DNA from: Flavobacteriaceae bacterium GF1
Lineage (GTDB): Bacteria > Bacteroidota > Bacteroidia > Flavobacteriales > Flavobacteriaceae
Reading direction: 5' to 3'
DNA: 64,000 bases
NCBI GenBank assembly: GCA_009797885.1
Contig: WNKP01000001.1
Location: 868,001-932,000, forward strand
Made by a program: the position numbers and the translations under genes. A model generated the notes under the pieces. It made no database searches, was not told where the DNA came from, and saw nothing but the letters and a program-made list of their open reading frames with translations. Shown here one piece after another: positions 42,851 to 51,373 of the stretch (the first letter of the stretch is position 1; every line of letters starts with the position of its first letter).

Positions 42851-43687
42851 ATGAAGGAAATTACCGATTTACAGGGAACGTTTACGTTGAACAATGGGGT
42901 TAAAATGCCCTATTTTGGCTTAGGGGTTTATCTATCCAAGGATGGCCAGGAGGTTATTGATGCCATAAAATGGGCCGTGGAATGTGGATATCGCCATATT
43001 GATACCGCATCAGTTTACAAAAATGAAGACGGTGTTGGGGAAGGGGTCAAACAATGTGGTGTTCCCCGGGAAGACCTTTTTGTGGTAAGCAAGGTATGGA
43101 ATTCGGACCAGGGCTATGAGACTACTTTAAAAGCTTTTGAGGCCAGTCTGGAACGATTGGATATGGAATATTTGGACCTCTACCTTGTCCACTGGCCGGT
43201 TGCCGGAAAATATAAGGATACCTGGAAAGCACTGGAAAAATTGTATGCGGAAGGTCGGATTCGTGCTATTGGGGTAAGCAATTTTATGCGACACCATCTG
43301 GAGGACCTACTTACAGAGGCCTCGGTTGTTCCAATGGTCAATCAAATGGAGTTCCACCCTTTTTTGGTACAACAGGATTTGATTGATTTCTGCAATAAAA
43401 ATACCATTCAGTACGAAGCGTGGTCGCCCATGATGCAAGGGAAAATTTTTGGTATGGAGGAATTTCAACAACTGGCCGTAAAATACAATAAGTCCATTGC
43501 CCAGATCGTGTTGCGGTGGGATTTGCAAAAGGGGGTGGTTACCATTCCAAAATCCTCGAAAAAAGAACGGATTGTCGCCAATGCCAATATCTTTGATTTT
43601 GAACTGTCCGAAAGTGATGTAGCGCTATTGGACGCCATGCACCGTGGTCAACGTTTTGGTCCGGATCCGGACAATTTTGACTTTTAG
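42851..43687 (+). CDS. Aldo/keto reductase
   Basis: 278 residues. TIM barrel AKR: catalytic Asp and Tyr in HIDTASVYKNEDGVGEG (about 50-66), Lys in VVSKVWNSD (about 79-87), His in LYLVHWP (about 110-116), and the NADPH-binding VTIPKSSKKERIVANANIFDF near 238. It looks like the YtbE/2,5-diketogluconate reductase group. Broad carbonyl reductase role. Its stop overlaps the convergent thioesterase gene by four bases. Confidence 0.92.
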   Translation: MKEITDLQGTFTLNNGVKMPYFGLGVYLSKDGQEVIDAIKWAVECGYRHIDTASVYKNEDGVGEGVKQCGVPREDLFVVSKVWNSDQGYETTLKAFEASLERLDMEYLDLYLVHWPVAGKYKDTWKALEKLYAEGRIRAIGVSNFMRHHLEDLLTEASVVPMVNQMEFHPFLVQQDLIDFCNKNTIQYEAWSPMMQGKIFGMEEFQQLAVKYNKSIAQIVLRWDLQKGVVTIPKSSKKERIVANANIFDFELSESDVALLDAMHRGQRFGPDPDNFDF

Positions 43688-44202
43688 GAGTCCCCCATAA
43701 ACAATGCCCTTAATTCTGTGGCATCGGAAGGTTTTAGTTTGCCTGCCAATACGAGACTCAACTGTTTCCTTCGTAGGGCGCCGGCATAGCGTTCCTTTTC
43801 CAATTCCGTTTCCGGTTCCAGGTGGGGGACCTCGGTAGGGGAACCTGTTTCGTCCACCGCCACAAAAGTATAAATGGCTTCATTGGCCTTTATCCGCTCT
43901 CCACTGATTCGGTCTTCCATCCAAACGTCGATATAAACCTCCATGGAGGTTCTAAATGCCCTGGAAATAGTTGCTTCTACGGTGACCACACTACCTAAGG
44001 GGACGGAACGGTTAAAGGCAACATGGTTCACGGATGCGGTTACGGTAATCCTTCGGCTGTGCCTCCTTGCAGAAATACTTGCTGCTCGATCCATTCGGGC
44101 CAGGAGTTCACCGCCAAAAAGGTTATTTAAAGGGTTGGTTTCGCTGGGGAGCACCATATCGGTCATAACGGTGCGGGAATCACTGGGTTTCTTGGATTGC
44201 AT
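43684..44202 (-). CDS. Acyl-CoA thioesterase (hot dog fold)
   Basis: 172 residues from ATG 44202; TTG 44205 would add one. Hot-dog domain with NPLNNLFGGELLARMDRAASISA (about 23-45, Asp in ARMD) and VTASVNHVAFNRSVPLGSVV, matching the YciA/BACH-type acyl-CoA thioesterases that release free fatty acid from CoA. A C-terminal extension (about 128-172) is charged. A TAACTTTG -7 element lies 17 bases upstream (44219-44226). Confidence 0.88.
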   Translation of the reverse strand: MQSKKPSDSRTVMTDMVLPSETNPLNNLFGGELLARMDRAASISARRHSRRITVTASVNHVAFNRSVPLGSVVTVEATISRAFRTSMEVYIDVWMEDRISGERIKANEAIYTFVAVDETGSPTEVPHLEPETELEKERYAGALRRKQLSLVLAGKLKPSDATELRALFMGDS

Positions 44203-44218
44203 CAAAAAGTAATTTGTG

Positions 44219-44226
44219 CAAAGTTA
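44219..44226 (-). promoter_or_regulatory. -7 element TAACTTTG of the thioesterase gene
   Basis: Minus-strand TAACTTTG, exact TAnnTTTG match, 17 bases before the ATG at 44202. Confidence 0.4.
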
Positions 44227-44263
44227 ACCAAGATATGCTTGGGAGTTTGGTCGGAAAGGAATC

Positions 44264-45211
44264 TTATTTTTCGGAAAGCATCCACGCATCAGCAGATACT
44301 GTCGCTTTGATTTTTCTGAGAAATCGTAATGCTTCCTGGCTATCCGAAAAGCTGTCAAAGGTTACTTGATGCAAACCATACCGATTGGTACCTAAGTATG
44401 CTGCATCATACCCCTGTGCTTTGAGCTGATTGATTTTTTTGTCCGCATTTTCCCGAAACCGAAACGCCCCCGCAATCACATGGTGCATTGGGCCTTTGGC
44501 CGTTTTGGTGATGTTGAGGTTCAACGCAGGTAATTCCAACGGACTTCCATCAAAAAAAGTGGCTTCTTGGATATGTCTGGAAACCTGTTCCTGGACATTT
44601 TGCCTAACCAAATCCTGTCGGTATTGGTTTTGTTGGTAGAACTGATACGCACTGCTCCCTGTAGCCAACAAAAGCAAAAAAATGGCGGCATATTGCAACC
44701 AGCCTTTGGATCTAGCCCCTTCACGACGCTCTGGGGTAATGGTAAAGGGCACCTTTTCTTCCAGCTGTTGTACTTCCTCCTTCAGTTTTTCACGGATAAT
44801 GGGCGTAGCGTTAAGGGAAGAAAAACCAAAAGAGGTCGCTAAATAGTTATAACCTTCTTCAGGAAGAAACTGTATTCGCTGTTCCTTGCCCACCCAAAGT
44901 TTTCCAATACCTTCCAAAAACAAGTGTTTGCCACTGTCCAGCTTGTCTTTCCATTGTTTGGAAACTTCCTCTACTTCTTTCAGAAGTGCTTCATAGGGAA
45001 GGTTTTTCACATTGGCGATATGCGAAACCAATAAACCATCATTTTTTGTCAACTGCTGGTTAAAGGACAGGTTTTTGGTGGGCGGATACAAGGTTTGCTG
45101 TGAAACATCGATACGTGCCGCTGTTGTATTGGCCAGGAAAGCCCCAAAATTTGGAACTACGACACAGTTGTATCTGTACAGCAACTCTGCTATATAATGT
45201 TCTACGCGCAT
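44264..45211 (-). CDS. HU/CCDC81-like and SPOR domain membrane protein
   Basis: 315 residues. N-terminal CCDC81-like HU domain (about 1-120: VEHYIAELLYRYNCVVVPNFGAFLAN), a linker, one membrane helix (171-192), then a periplasmic SPOR domain (242-314: MHHVIAGAFRFRENADKKINQLKAQGYDAAYL). SPOR domains bind denuded septal glycan, so it may link the cytoplasm or nucleoid to division sites. This two-domain design is typical of Bacteroidota. Divergent from dprA. Confidence 0.88.
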   Translation of the reverse strand: MRVEHYIAELLYRYNCVVVPNFGAFLANTTAARIDVSQQTLYPPTKNLSFNQQLTKNDGLLVSHIANVKNLPYEALLKEVEEVSKQWKDKLDSGKHLFLEGIGKLWVGKEQRIQFLPEEGYNYLATSFGFSSLNATPIIREKLKEEVQQLEEKVPFTITPERREGARSKGWLQYAAIFLLLLATGSSAYQFYQQNQYRQDLVRQNVQEQVSRHIQEATFFDGSPLELPALNLNITKTAKGPMHHVIAGAFRFRENADKKINQLKAQGYDAAYLGTNRYGLHQVTFDSFSDSQEALRFLRKIKATVSADAWMLSEK

Positions 45212-45307
45212 AGGGGCAAATATTGAAAAAAATATAGCGTTCCGAAATGTAACGGATAACTTTTTATTAACATTTGAATTTGGGTATATTGTGAAAAACT
45301 TCGGCGA

Positions 45308-46420
45308 ATGGCCAAGCTCCCAAATACTGAACTTACTGCCCTTTTGAGGTTACAAAAGGTTCCCCTTATAGGGGATATCAGTGCCAAAAGGCTGTTGGAT
45401 AGATGTGGTACTGCAGAACAGGTCTTTAAGGAAAAAAGGGAGGCCCTCCAAAGAATAGATGGGATTGGTTCCGCAATGCTCTCCGGATTATGTGACAACC
45501 GGTATTTGGAGGCGGCGGAAAAGGAATTCCAGTTCATCCAAAAGCATGGGATTGCGTATTCTTTTTTTAAGGATGATGACTATCCCAAACACCTTAAACA
45601 TTGCATTGATGCCCCAATCCTCATTTTTAAAAGGGGGACCATGGATCTTGCCCATAAAAAAATCATAAGCGTTGTGGGTACCCGAAGAATTACGAGCTAC
45701 GGGGCCGCCTTTATAGAAAGGTTCATGGAGGACATTGCCCCTTTGGATCCCATTATTGTCAGTGGTTTTGCTTATGGTGTGGATATTGCCGCCCAACGGG
45801 CGGCGATGGATCATAACTTACAGACCATTGGATGCTTGGCACATGGCCTGAACCAGATGTATCCAAAAGCGCATCAGAAATATGTTTCCCGGGTCGAAGG
45901 GAACGGTGGTTTTATAACAGAGTTCTGGAGTTCCAGTAATCCAGATAGGGAAAACTTCCTAAAACGCAATCGGATCATTGCGGGAATGAGTGATGCCACT
46001 ATAGTTGTGGAGTCTGCGGAAAAGGGCGGTAGTTTGGTCACTGCAGATATTGCACATAGCTATAACAGGGACGTTTTTGCCGTACCGGGACGGACATCGG
46101 ACAGGTTTAGCGTGGGGTGCAACAACTTGATAAAACAACAAAAAGCCCATATATTGACCACAGCGGCCGACCTAATCTATATTCTAGGATGGGAATTGGC
46201 TGAAAAAGAACAACATACGGTTCAAAAACAGTTGTTCGTGGAGCTGAATGAAACAGAAAGGTCTATCTACCAATACCTACAGTTGAACGGAAAACAATTA
46301 CTGGATACCGTGGCCCTGGAGTGCAATTTGCCCATTTTTAAGACCTCCTCTTCTTTATTGAATATGGAGATGAAAGGAGTGATACGTCCGTTGCCCGGTA
46401 AATTGTTCGAGGCGATCTAG
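45308..46420 (+). CDS. dprA: DNA-processing protein DprA
   Basis: 370 residues. N-terminal HhH-like region (LIGDISAKRLLDRCGTAE), Rossmann-like DprA domain with VVGTRRITSYG (about 122-132), VSGFAYGVDIAAQRAAM (about 154-170), and RNRIIAGMSDATIVVESAEKGGSLVTA (about 220-246), and a C-terminal winged helix (about 310-370). DprA loads RecA on incoming single-stranded DNA during natural transformation. recA is encoded 5 kb away but in a separate unit. Confidence 0.95.
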   Translation: MAKLPNTELTALLRLQKVPLIGDISAKRLLDRCGTAEQVFKEKREALQRIDGIGSAMLSGLCDNRYLEAAEKEFQFIQKHGIAYSFFKDDDYPKHLKHCIDAPILIFKRGTMDLAHKKIISVVGTRRITSYGAAFIERFMEDIAPLDPIIVSGFAYGVDIAAQRAAMDHNLQTIGCLAHGLNQMYPKAHQKYVSRVEGNGGFITEFWSSSNPDRENFLKRNRIIAGMSDATIVVESAEKGGSLVTADIAHSYNRDVFAVPGRTSDRFSVGCNNLIKQQKAHILTTAADLIYILGWELAEKEQHTVQKQLFVELNETERSIYQYLQLNGKQLLDTVALECNLPIFKTSSSLLNMEMKGVIRPLPGKLFEAI

Positions 46421-46608
46421 GAAAGGAGAACCCTTTATCGAAGGGAAAAGAGACAGACAGGGTATTCCAGTATAATTACATTTTAACGCAATAAAAGGGA
46501 TTAAAACAGGCAAAAACGGCCTTATCAGAGCGAATGGCCCCGAAATGGACGTTTTAAAGCCAATCCATACCAGACCGGAATCAACGGTTTATCGATGGGT
46601 ATGATCTT

Positions 46609-47577
46609 TTAATATCCTACCTTTTCCCGAACTCGGGCCAAAACACCATTAGCTACCGTTCTTGCCTTTTCAGCACCTTTGGCCAGGGCTTCATCCACTT
46701 CATGCAAATGGTCCATATAATAGGCAAACCGTTCCCTAGGTTCTTCAAAGGCCGTAAGGATTAGCTCGTAAAGGGCCTGTTTCGCATGACCATAACCATA
46801 GTTTCCGGCCAAATAATTGGCACTCATCCCTTCAATCTGTTCCTGGGAGGCCAATAGCTTGTAAAGCGCAAAAACATTGTCATTTGTGGGGTCCTTTGGG
46901 TCTTCCATAGGGGTACTGTCCGTCACAATACCCATTATCTGTTTGCGAAGTTTTTTATCCGGTTGAAAAATATTGATAATGTTATCCTTGCTTTTACTCA
47001 TCTTTTCCCCATCGGTTCCCGGCACATACATGGTGTCTTCGTGCACTTTGGCTTCGGGCAACACAAAGGTTTCTCCCAGCTGGTTGTGAAAACGCGAGGC
47101 CACGTCCCTGGTCATCTCCAAATGCTGCAATTGATCCTTGCCTACAGGTACGATCTCCGCATCATACAAAAGAATATCCGCGGCCATGAGCATGGGGTAG
47201 CTGAACAATCCCGAATTTACATCCTGTAGACGGTCTGCCTTGTCTTTAAAGGAATGGGCCAATGTTAAGCGTTGATACGGAAAGAAACAACTTAAATACC
47301 AGGCCAATTCCGTAACCTGGGGCACATCACTTTGGCGGTAAAAAACGGTTTTTTCAATATCCAGACCAAAGGACAACCAGGCGGCAGCCGTCGCATAGGT
47401 GTTTTGCCGCAATGTTTCCCCATTTTTGATCTGCGTAAGGGAATGCATGTCCGCAATGAATAAAAAAGAATCGTTTTCAGGTTTTTGGGCCATTTTTATG
47501 GCAGGGACAATAGCTCCCAATATATTACCCAAGTGGGGGACTCCCGTACTTTGAATCCCAGTTAAAATGCGTGCCAT
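46609..47577 (-). CDS. trpS: Tryptophan--tRNA ligase
   Basis: 322 residues. Class Ic synthetase: the HIGH-like motif PHLGN (14-18) and KMSKS (192-196) are intact, with GLDIEKTVFYRQSDVPQ and VPVGKDQLQHLEMTRDVA between. It charges tRNA-Trp. Monocistronic; a TACTTTTA box (one mismatch) lies 17 bases upstream at 47594-47601. The 188 bases between dprA and its 3' end show no clear terminator or ORF. Confidence 0.96.
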   Translation of the reverse strand: MARILTGIQSTGVPHLGNILGAIVPAIKMAQKPENDSFLFIADMHSLTQIKNGETLRQNTYATAAAWLSFGLDIEKTVFYRQSDVPQVTELAWYLSCFFPYQRLTLAHSFKDKADRLQDVNSGLFSYPMLMAADILLYDAEIVPVGKDQLQHLEMTRDVASRFHNQLGETFVLPEAKVHEDTMYVPGTDGEKMSKSKDNIINIFQPDKKLRKQIMGIVTDSTPMEDPKDPTNDNVFALYKLLASQEQIEGMSANYLAGNYGYGHAKQALYELILTAFEEPRERFAYYMDHLHEVDEALAKGAEKARTVANGVLARVREKVGY

Positions 47578-47615
47578 GGCAAAAATTTAGCGGTAAAAGT
47601 AACACCATCGGAGAT

Positions 47616-47643
47616 AAAAAAAGCGGCCCGGGCCGCTTTTTTT
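47616..47643 (-). terminator. Intrinsic terminator after glsB
   Basis: A 28-base perfect palindrome: AAAAAAAGCGGCCC followed by GGGCCGCTTTTTTT. The GC stem with a flanking T-run suits termination on the minus strand after the GlsB-type gene (and on the plus strand equally). Confidence 0.8.
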
Positions 47644-47659
47644 ATGGTTTCATACGAGA

Positions 47660-47905
47660 TTATTTCTTGAACAGCCCAGCTACAAAAAGGACCACAAGCG
47701 CCCCAATGACCCCGGTAATCAAATCGCCTACAATACCAGAGCCTATATGGACTCCCAAGGTGTTAAAAAGCCAGTTGCCCACTGCCCCACCAACAATGCC
47801 AAGGATAATGTTGATGAGCACGCCAAAACCGCCCCCCTTCATAATTTTACCAGCAAGCCAACCGGCAAAACCACCGATAAGTAGTGCATAAAGTAATCCT
47901 CCCAT
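47660..47905 (-). CDS. GlsB/YeaQ/YmgE family stress membrane protein
   Basis: 81 residues, very Gly-rich, three short helices (LLYALLIGGFAGWLAGKIM, VLINIILGIVGGAVGNWLF, DLITGVIGALVVLFVAGLF). This is the transglycosylase-associated (GlsB) fold; members are induced in stress. The GGGFG turn after helix 1 is characteristic. A 46-base inverted repeat lies just upstream at 47931-47976. Confidence 0.9.
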   Translation of the reverse strand: MGGLLYALLIGGFAGWLAGKIMKGGGFGVLINIILGIVGGAVGNWLFNTLGVHIGSGIVGDLITGVIGALVVLFVAGLFKK

Positions 47906-47930
47906 GATTTTATTTTTTGATTAGGTATTG

Positions 47931-47976
47931 AAGTGATTTAAACTTTTTGCGTTTAGGCGAAAAGTTTGAATCACTT
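47931..47976. promoter_or_regulatory. 46-bp imperfect inverted repeat between glsB and plsC
   Basis: Two 17-base arms, AAGTGATTTAAACTTTT (47931-47947) and AAAAGTTTGAATCACTT (47960-47976), differ at one position and flank a 12-base loop. The site lies in the 106-base divergent spacer, 26 bases upstream of the GlsB-type gene and 35 before plsC. Confidence 0.55.
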
Positions 47977-47999
47977 TATTTAAAGATAGTCAAAAATTC

Positions 48000-48007
48000 T
48001 ACTTTTG
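48000..48007 (+). promoter_or_regulatory. -7 element TACTTTTG abutting the plsC start
   Basis: Exact TAnnTTTG match four bases before the GTG at 48012. A transcript from it would start at or next to the start codon, as for the TfoX-like gene. Confidence 0.35.
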
Positions 48008-48011
48008 ATTT

Positions 48012-48767
48012 GTGTTGCGACGTCTTAAGAACATAAGCCATTCATTGTACCGAATTTGGTTTTATATGTTGGTTACAATCCCAATTTTGCTGTTCTCTCC
48101 ATTATTGTTGCTCACCACACTTTCAGAAAGGACCTATAATCAATTTTATTGGTTGGCAAGGAACATTTGGGCCAAGACCATTTTATTTGGTATGGGATGC
48201 CCCCCTAAAATTCAGTGGGATCAAAAACTGATGCGGGATAAGGGCTATATGTTAGTGGCCAACCATAGCAGTATGTTGGATATTATGCTGATGCTCTATG
48301 TGAGCAAAAATCCTTTTGTTTTTGTGGGAAAGCAGGAATTGGCCAAGATTCCAGTTTTTGGCTTTTTTTATAAGCGGGTCTGTATTTTGGTAGATCGTAG
48401 TGATCCCAAGAGTAGAAGTGCCGTATATAGACGGGTAAAAAGAAGGTTGGAAAAGGGATTGAGCATTTGTATTTTTCCCGAAGGGGGCATACCGGAAGAA
48501 CGTATTGTTTTGGACAAGTTCAAAGATGGTGCGTTCAGAATGGCAATCATTTATAATATACCAATCGTTCCAATGACCTTTTTGGATTGTAAAAAACGGT
48601 TTCCATGGAAGTTTTTTAGTGGATCACCGGGGAAATTACGTGTCAAAGTCCATTCCTTTGTTGAAACCGGTATTTTAGGCACGGAGGACTCAGGAACCAT
48701 TAAAAAAGAGATAAGGAAGGTGTTGCTGGGAACCTTGCTGGACGATAATCAAAAAAAAGCCCTATGA
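48012..48767 (+). CDS. plsC: 1-acyl-sn-glycerol-3-phosphate acyltransferase
   Basis: 251 residues, GTG start (TTG 48015 also possible). An N-terminal membrane helix (about 14-38) precedes the acyltransferase motifs NHSSMLD (His85-x4-Asp90) and FPEGGIPEE (about 157-165), with IVPMTFLDCKKRF. It acylates lysophosphatidic acid to phosphatidic acid at the inner membrane. Its stop codon lies inside the terminator of the opposite-strand operon. Confidence 0.92.
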   Translation: MLRRLKNISHSLYRIWFYMLVTIPILLFSPLLLLTTLSERTYNQFYWLARNIWAKTILFGMGCPPKIQWDQKLMRDKGYMLVANHSSMLDIMLMLYVSKNPFVFVGKQELAKIPVFGFFYKRVCILVDRSDPKSRSAVYRRVKRRLEKGLSICIFPEGGIPEERIVLDKFKDGAFRMAIIYNIPIVPMTFLDCKKRFPWKFFSGSPGKLRVKVHSFVETGILGTEDSGTIKKEIRKVLLGTLLDDNQKKAL

Positions 48768-48788
48768 CACAAGAAAACCATAGGGCTT
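48751..48788 (-). terminator. Intrinsic terminator of the sigma/barrel operon, overlapping the plsC end
   Basis: Read on the minus strand: stem AAGCCCTATG (48788-48779) with CATAGGGCTT (48767-48758), loop of 11, then a run of T. The arms include the plsC stop codon. A second small hairpin GCCGT-AAAA-ACGGC lies at 48796-48809. Confidence 0.75.
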
Positions 48789-48825
48789 AAAGCATGCCGT
48801 AAAAACGGCGTACTAACCAACTTCT

Positions 48826-50298
48826 TTAAAACCTAAAATTCAAACCACTGTATACCCCAATGGCAAATGGCCTAAAATCACCAGCGGTGTCGGAGAATGT
48901 GTTCAGTTGATATTTAAAAATAGGCTCTACGTTAAATTGTACTTTTTTTGATATTTCATAATTGAATCCAATGCCAATATTGGTGCTAAAATTTACACTG
49001 TTGGCATTATTGGCTTCGCCCACTTCCGCAACCAATTGGTCGGATTCCACGCTTATGGAATTGTCCACCAGGAACAAAGAACTTATCCCCCCTATAAGAT
49101 TGACGCCAAACCTCCTGTCCACCAAGGCGTAATTGAGTTCCATGGGCACTTCTATATAGCCCAATTGTTGCACCATTTGCCCTTCAAGCTCGCTTGCTCC
49201 TCCTCCTGTGAATTCAGCATCGTTGTCTATTGTGGCACTACGACTGCTTTTACTCTCCAAGACCAAATTCCTTGATGTTTGGGTATAGGATATATTGTCA
49301 ATCAGCTCATTGGAAGAAGTGGTCAACGAAGAGGAGAAGAGAACATCGTTGGTGTCGTACCCAAAATCAACTCTGTGGACTCCGGACCGTACACTTAATT
49401 TTTCACTTATATTGTAGGTGACCGTTAGTCCATAGCTAAGGTTGAGATTTCCCGATTTGCTGTTAGGGGCAAAATCGGAATGTACGGGAGAACCTTCTCC
49501 TGTGGAACTAAAGAAAACGGGGGCCACCGAAGGTCCCATGGACCATCTGTCCTTTTTCTGGGACACGGCAACAGCTTCTTGTTCCGACTCTTCCTGGGCT
49601 TCTATGGCCTCATAAATCGAGATTTTGGGTTTTTCCTCCTCGTTCTCATTTTGCGCTACCTCGGTTTCACCTTCCAAAAGATCCAATGTATTTTCATTTT
49701 GCCCATTTTTTTCGATTTCATTCGGATCCTTCGGTGTCCTATGATTTTCAGCCACTTCTCCATTTTTGACGGCAATGGGGTCTTTATCCTTATTTAAATC
49801 CGCAGGCTTGTCACGATTTTCCTGCTCTCCTTTTTCCTGGGTATTGACCGCAATGGCCTCAGAAGGCATTGATCGGTCCCTTTGGGGGTGGACCACGTTT
49901 TTGGATGCCGGTGAAATAATATTGTGTTCTTTGGCTTTGATTCCGTCTCCGGTTGAACGTTCGCTATCAACCAAAGGTGTTTCCTTGGATTGTTGGATCG
50001 GTTTTAGATTGTCCAGATTTTTATCTTCAGTGTTCTGGGGACTATCCTGAATATGTTCCTCCGTATCCACAATGGTTGGTGCGGCAGTATTCTCCACACT
50101 GGAGAAGGGATCGATAATGTATAACAAGATGGCTATTGCAGCAGCAGCACCCCCCAATTGCCACCAAATGGGAACTACCCTTTTTTTCTTCTTTTTTGCT
50201 AAAGACGCCTCAAGTTTCTCCCAAATCCGTTCATCCGGTATTTCAGAGAAGTCCTTGAACTTTTCTTTAAAAAGGTTATCTAAATTATTCCTTTTCAT
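48826..50298 (-). CDS. Anti-sigma-like membrane protein fused to an outer-membrane beta-barrel-like domain
   Basis: 490 residues from ATG 50298. In order: a charged N-terminus (1-40, MKRNNLDNLFKEKFKDFSEIPDERIWEKLEASL) like those of proteins paired with ECF sigma factors; a Lys cluster (35-40); one membrane helix (43-62); a long acidic Glu/Asn/Lys/Pro-rich linker (64-248) with no fold; and a beta-rich domain (250-490) ending in a terminal Phe (YSGLNFRF), the BAM recognition signal of outer-membrane barrels. There is no cleavable signal peptide. The start lies ten bases after the sigma stop, so the two are coupled. It could sense envelope state across both membranes; PorT-family label alone would miss this. 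Confidence 0.75.
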   Translation of the reverse strand: MKRNNLDNLFKEKFKDFSEIPDERIWEKLEASLAKKKKKRVVPIWWQLGGAAAAIAILLYIIDPFSSVENTAAPTIVDTEEHIQDSPQNTEDKNLDNLKPIQQSKETPLVDSERSTGDGIKAKEHNIISPASKNVVHPQRDRSMPSEAIAVNTQEKGEQENRDKPADLNKDKDPIAVKNGEVAENHRTPKDPNEIEKNGQNENTLDLLEGETEVAQNENEEEKPKISIYEAIEAQEESEQEAVAVSQKKDRWSMGPSVAPVFFSSTGEGSPVHSDFAPNSKSGNLNLSYGLTVTYNISEKLSVRSGVHRVDFGYDTNDVLFSSSLTTSSNELIDNISYTQTSRNLVLESKSSRSATIDNDAEFTGGGASELEGQMVQQLGYIEVPMELNYALVDRRFGVNLIGGISSLFLVDNSISVESDQLVAEVGEANNANSVNFSTNIGIGFNYEISKKVQFNVEPIFKYQLNTFSDTAGDFRPFAIGVYSGLNFRF

Positions 50299-50308
50299 CT
50301 GCGCTAGG

Positions 50309-50839
50309 TTAAGCAATATTTATATTTTCTTTTTCAATTTTTTCTTTCAAGATCATTCTTGCCCTGGCCAGGTTGGATTTAGATGTCCCGGTGGATGTAC
50401 CCAATAGTTCACTGATTTCTTTATGGGAATACCCGTCCAGGACATAAAGGTTAAAAGTCATTCGATACTTATTGGGCAACTCCTGTATGTAGCTCAATAG
50501 TGTGGACAGACTTATGTTCATACTTTCATTCTCCAGTTCCACCTCTTCCGTAATATTATCCGTCACCACATCCAAATACTTCTCCTTTCTATACTTTTGA
50601 AGTACGGTGTTTATGGTTATGCGTTTCATCCATCCTTCAAAAGAACCTTTGTGGTTGTATTGCCCGATTTTATCAAAAATGACCATAAAACTGTCATGCA
50701 AGTTATCTTCGGCCTCCGTTCGGTTTCTCGAATATTTCAGGCACATTCCAAAAAGAACACCGGAATACTTTCGGTATAATTCTTCTTGTGCCATCCTATT
50801 CTGCTCTTTACAGCGTTTTATGAGTTCGTCCAGACTCAA
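50309..50839 (-). CDS. ECF-type RNA polymerase sigma factor
   Basis: 176 residues, TTG start (LDELIKRCKEQ). Region 2 (YSRNRTEAEDNLHDSFMVIFDKI, about 36-58, and GWMKRITINTVLQKYR) and region 4 (about 115-165: LPNKYRMTFNLYVLDGYSHKEISELLGTSTGTSKSNLARARMIL) are present. The 3' end is coupled to the barrel-fusion gene, which is the likely anti-sigma partner. Targets unknown. Confidence 0.92.
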   Translation of the reverse strand: MSLDELIKRCKEQNRMAQEELYRKYSGVLFGMCLKYSRNRTEAEDNLHDSFMVIFDKIGQYNHKGSFEGWMKRITINTVLQKYRKEKYLDVVTDNITEEVELENESMNISLSTLLSYIQELPNKYRMTFNLYVLDGYSHKEISELLGTSTGTSKSNLARARMILKEKIEKENINIA

Positions 50840-50864
50840 GATATTGGTTAGTTTGCTTTTTTAG

Positions 50865-51287
50865 TTAATTTTCCTCTATTACGGGAACTTCATATTCCAG
50901 GTACGTTGCTTCTCCATCAGAATCCTCTCCGGCATAAAACCTAAGAGTATAGGATGCTGTCCGAATGGCGTTTACGGTCAAATTTCCCGTTAGGCTTTCG
51001 TCCGATGGGGAACAATCCTCATCCAAAAGTACGGATCCAACGGCCACAATGGTCCACACCCCATCCATTTCGGGAGACACATTAAAACCTTGAAAAAAGG
51101 TACAATTGTCCGGCCTGGAAAAGGTAACTTCAATGGTGTGGGATTGATTGAACACAAAATGCTCTGGAATATCCACATTGGTAACTTCCAATGATACAAA
51201 ATGGAAATTTTCTCCAGAATCCAATTCGCAGCCAACCATAAACAGACCACATAAAGCCACCAATACTACCGCAAAAACCCTCTTCAT
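50865..51287 (-). CDS. Lipoprotein, function unknown
   Basis: 140 residues. Lipoprotein signal (about 1-19, FAVVLVALCGLFMVGC, Cys20) and a beta-rich body with three further Cys. The pattern HFVFNQSHTIEVTFSRPDNCTFFQGFNV to EEDGEA-type strands is Ig-like, but I do not recognise a family. It lies 25 bases upstream of the sigma gene on the same strand, so it is the first gene of that unit. Confidence 0.75.
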   Translation of the reverse strand: MKRVFAVVLVALCGLFMVGCELDSGENFHFVSLEVTNVDIPEHFVFNQSHTIEVTFSRPDNCTFFQGFNVSPEMDGVWTIVAVGSVLLDEDCSPSDESLTGNLTVNAIRTASYTLRFYAGEDSDGEATYLEYEVPVIEEN

Positions 51288-51373
51288 AAAACTATAATAG
51301 CTTTATTAAGATGCTACTATAACGCTTAGGTTGCGTGTTTATGTGCTGTCTTAAAATCAGCACAGAAGGCAGC

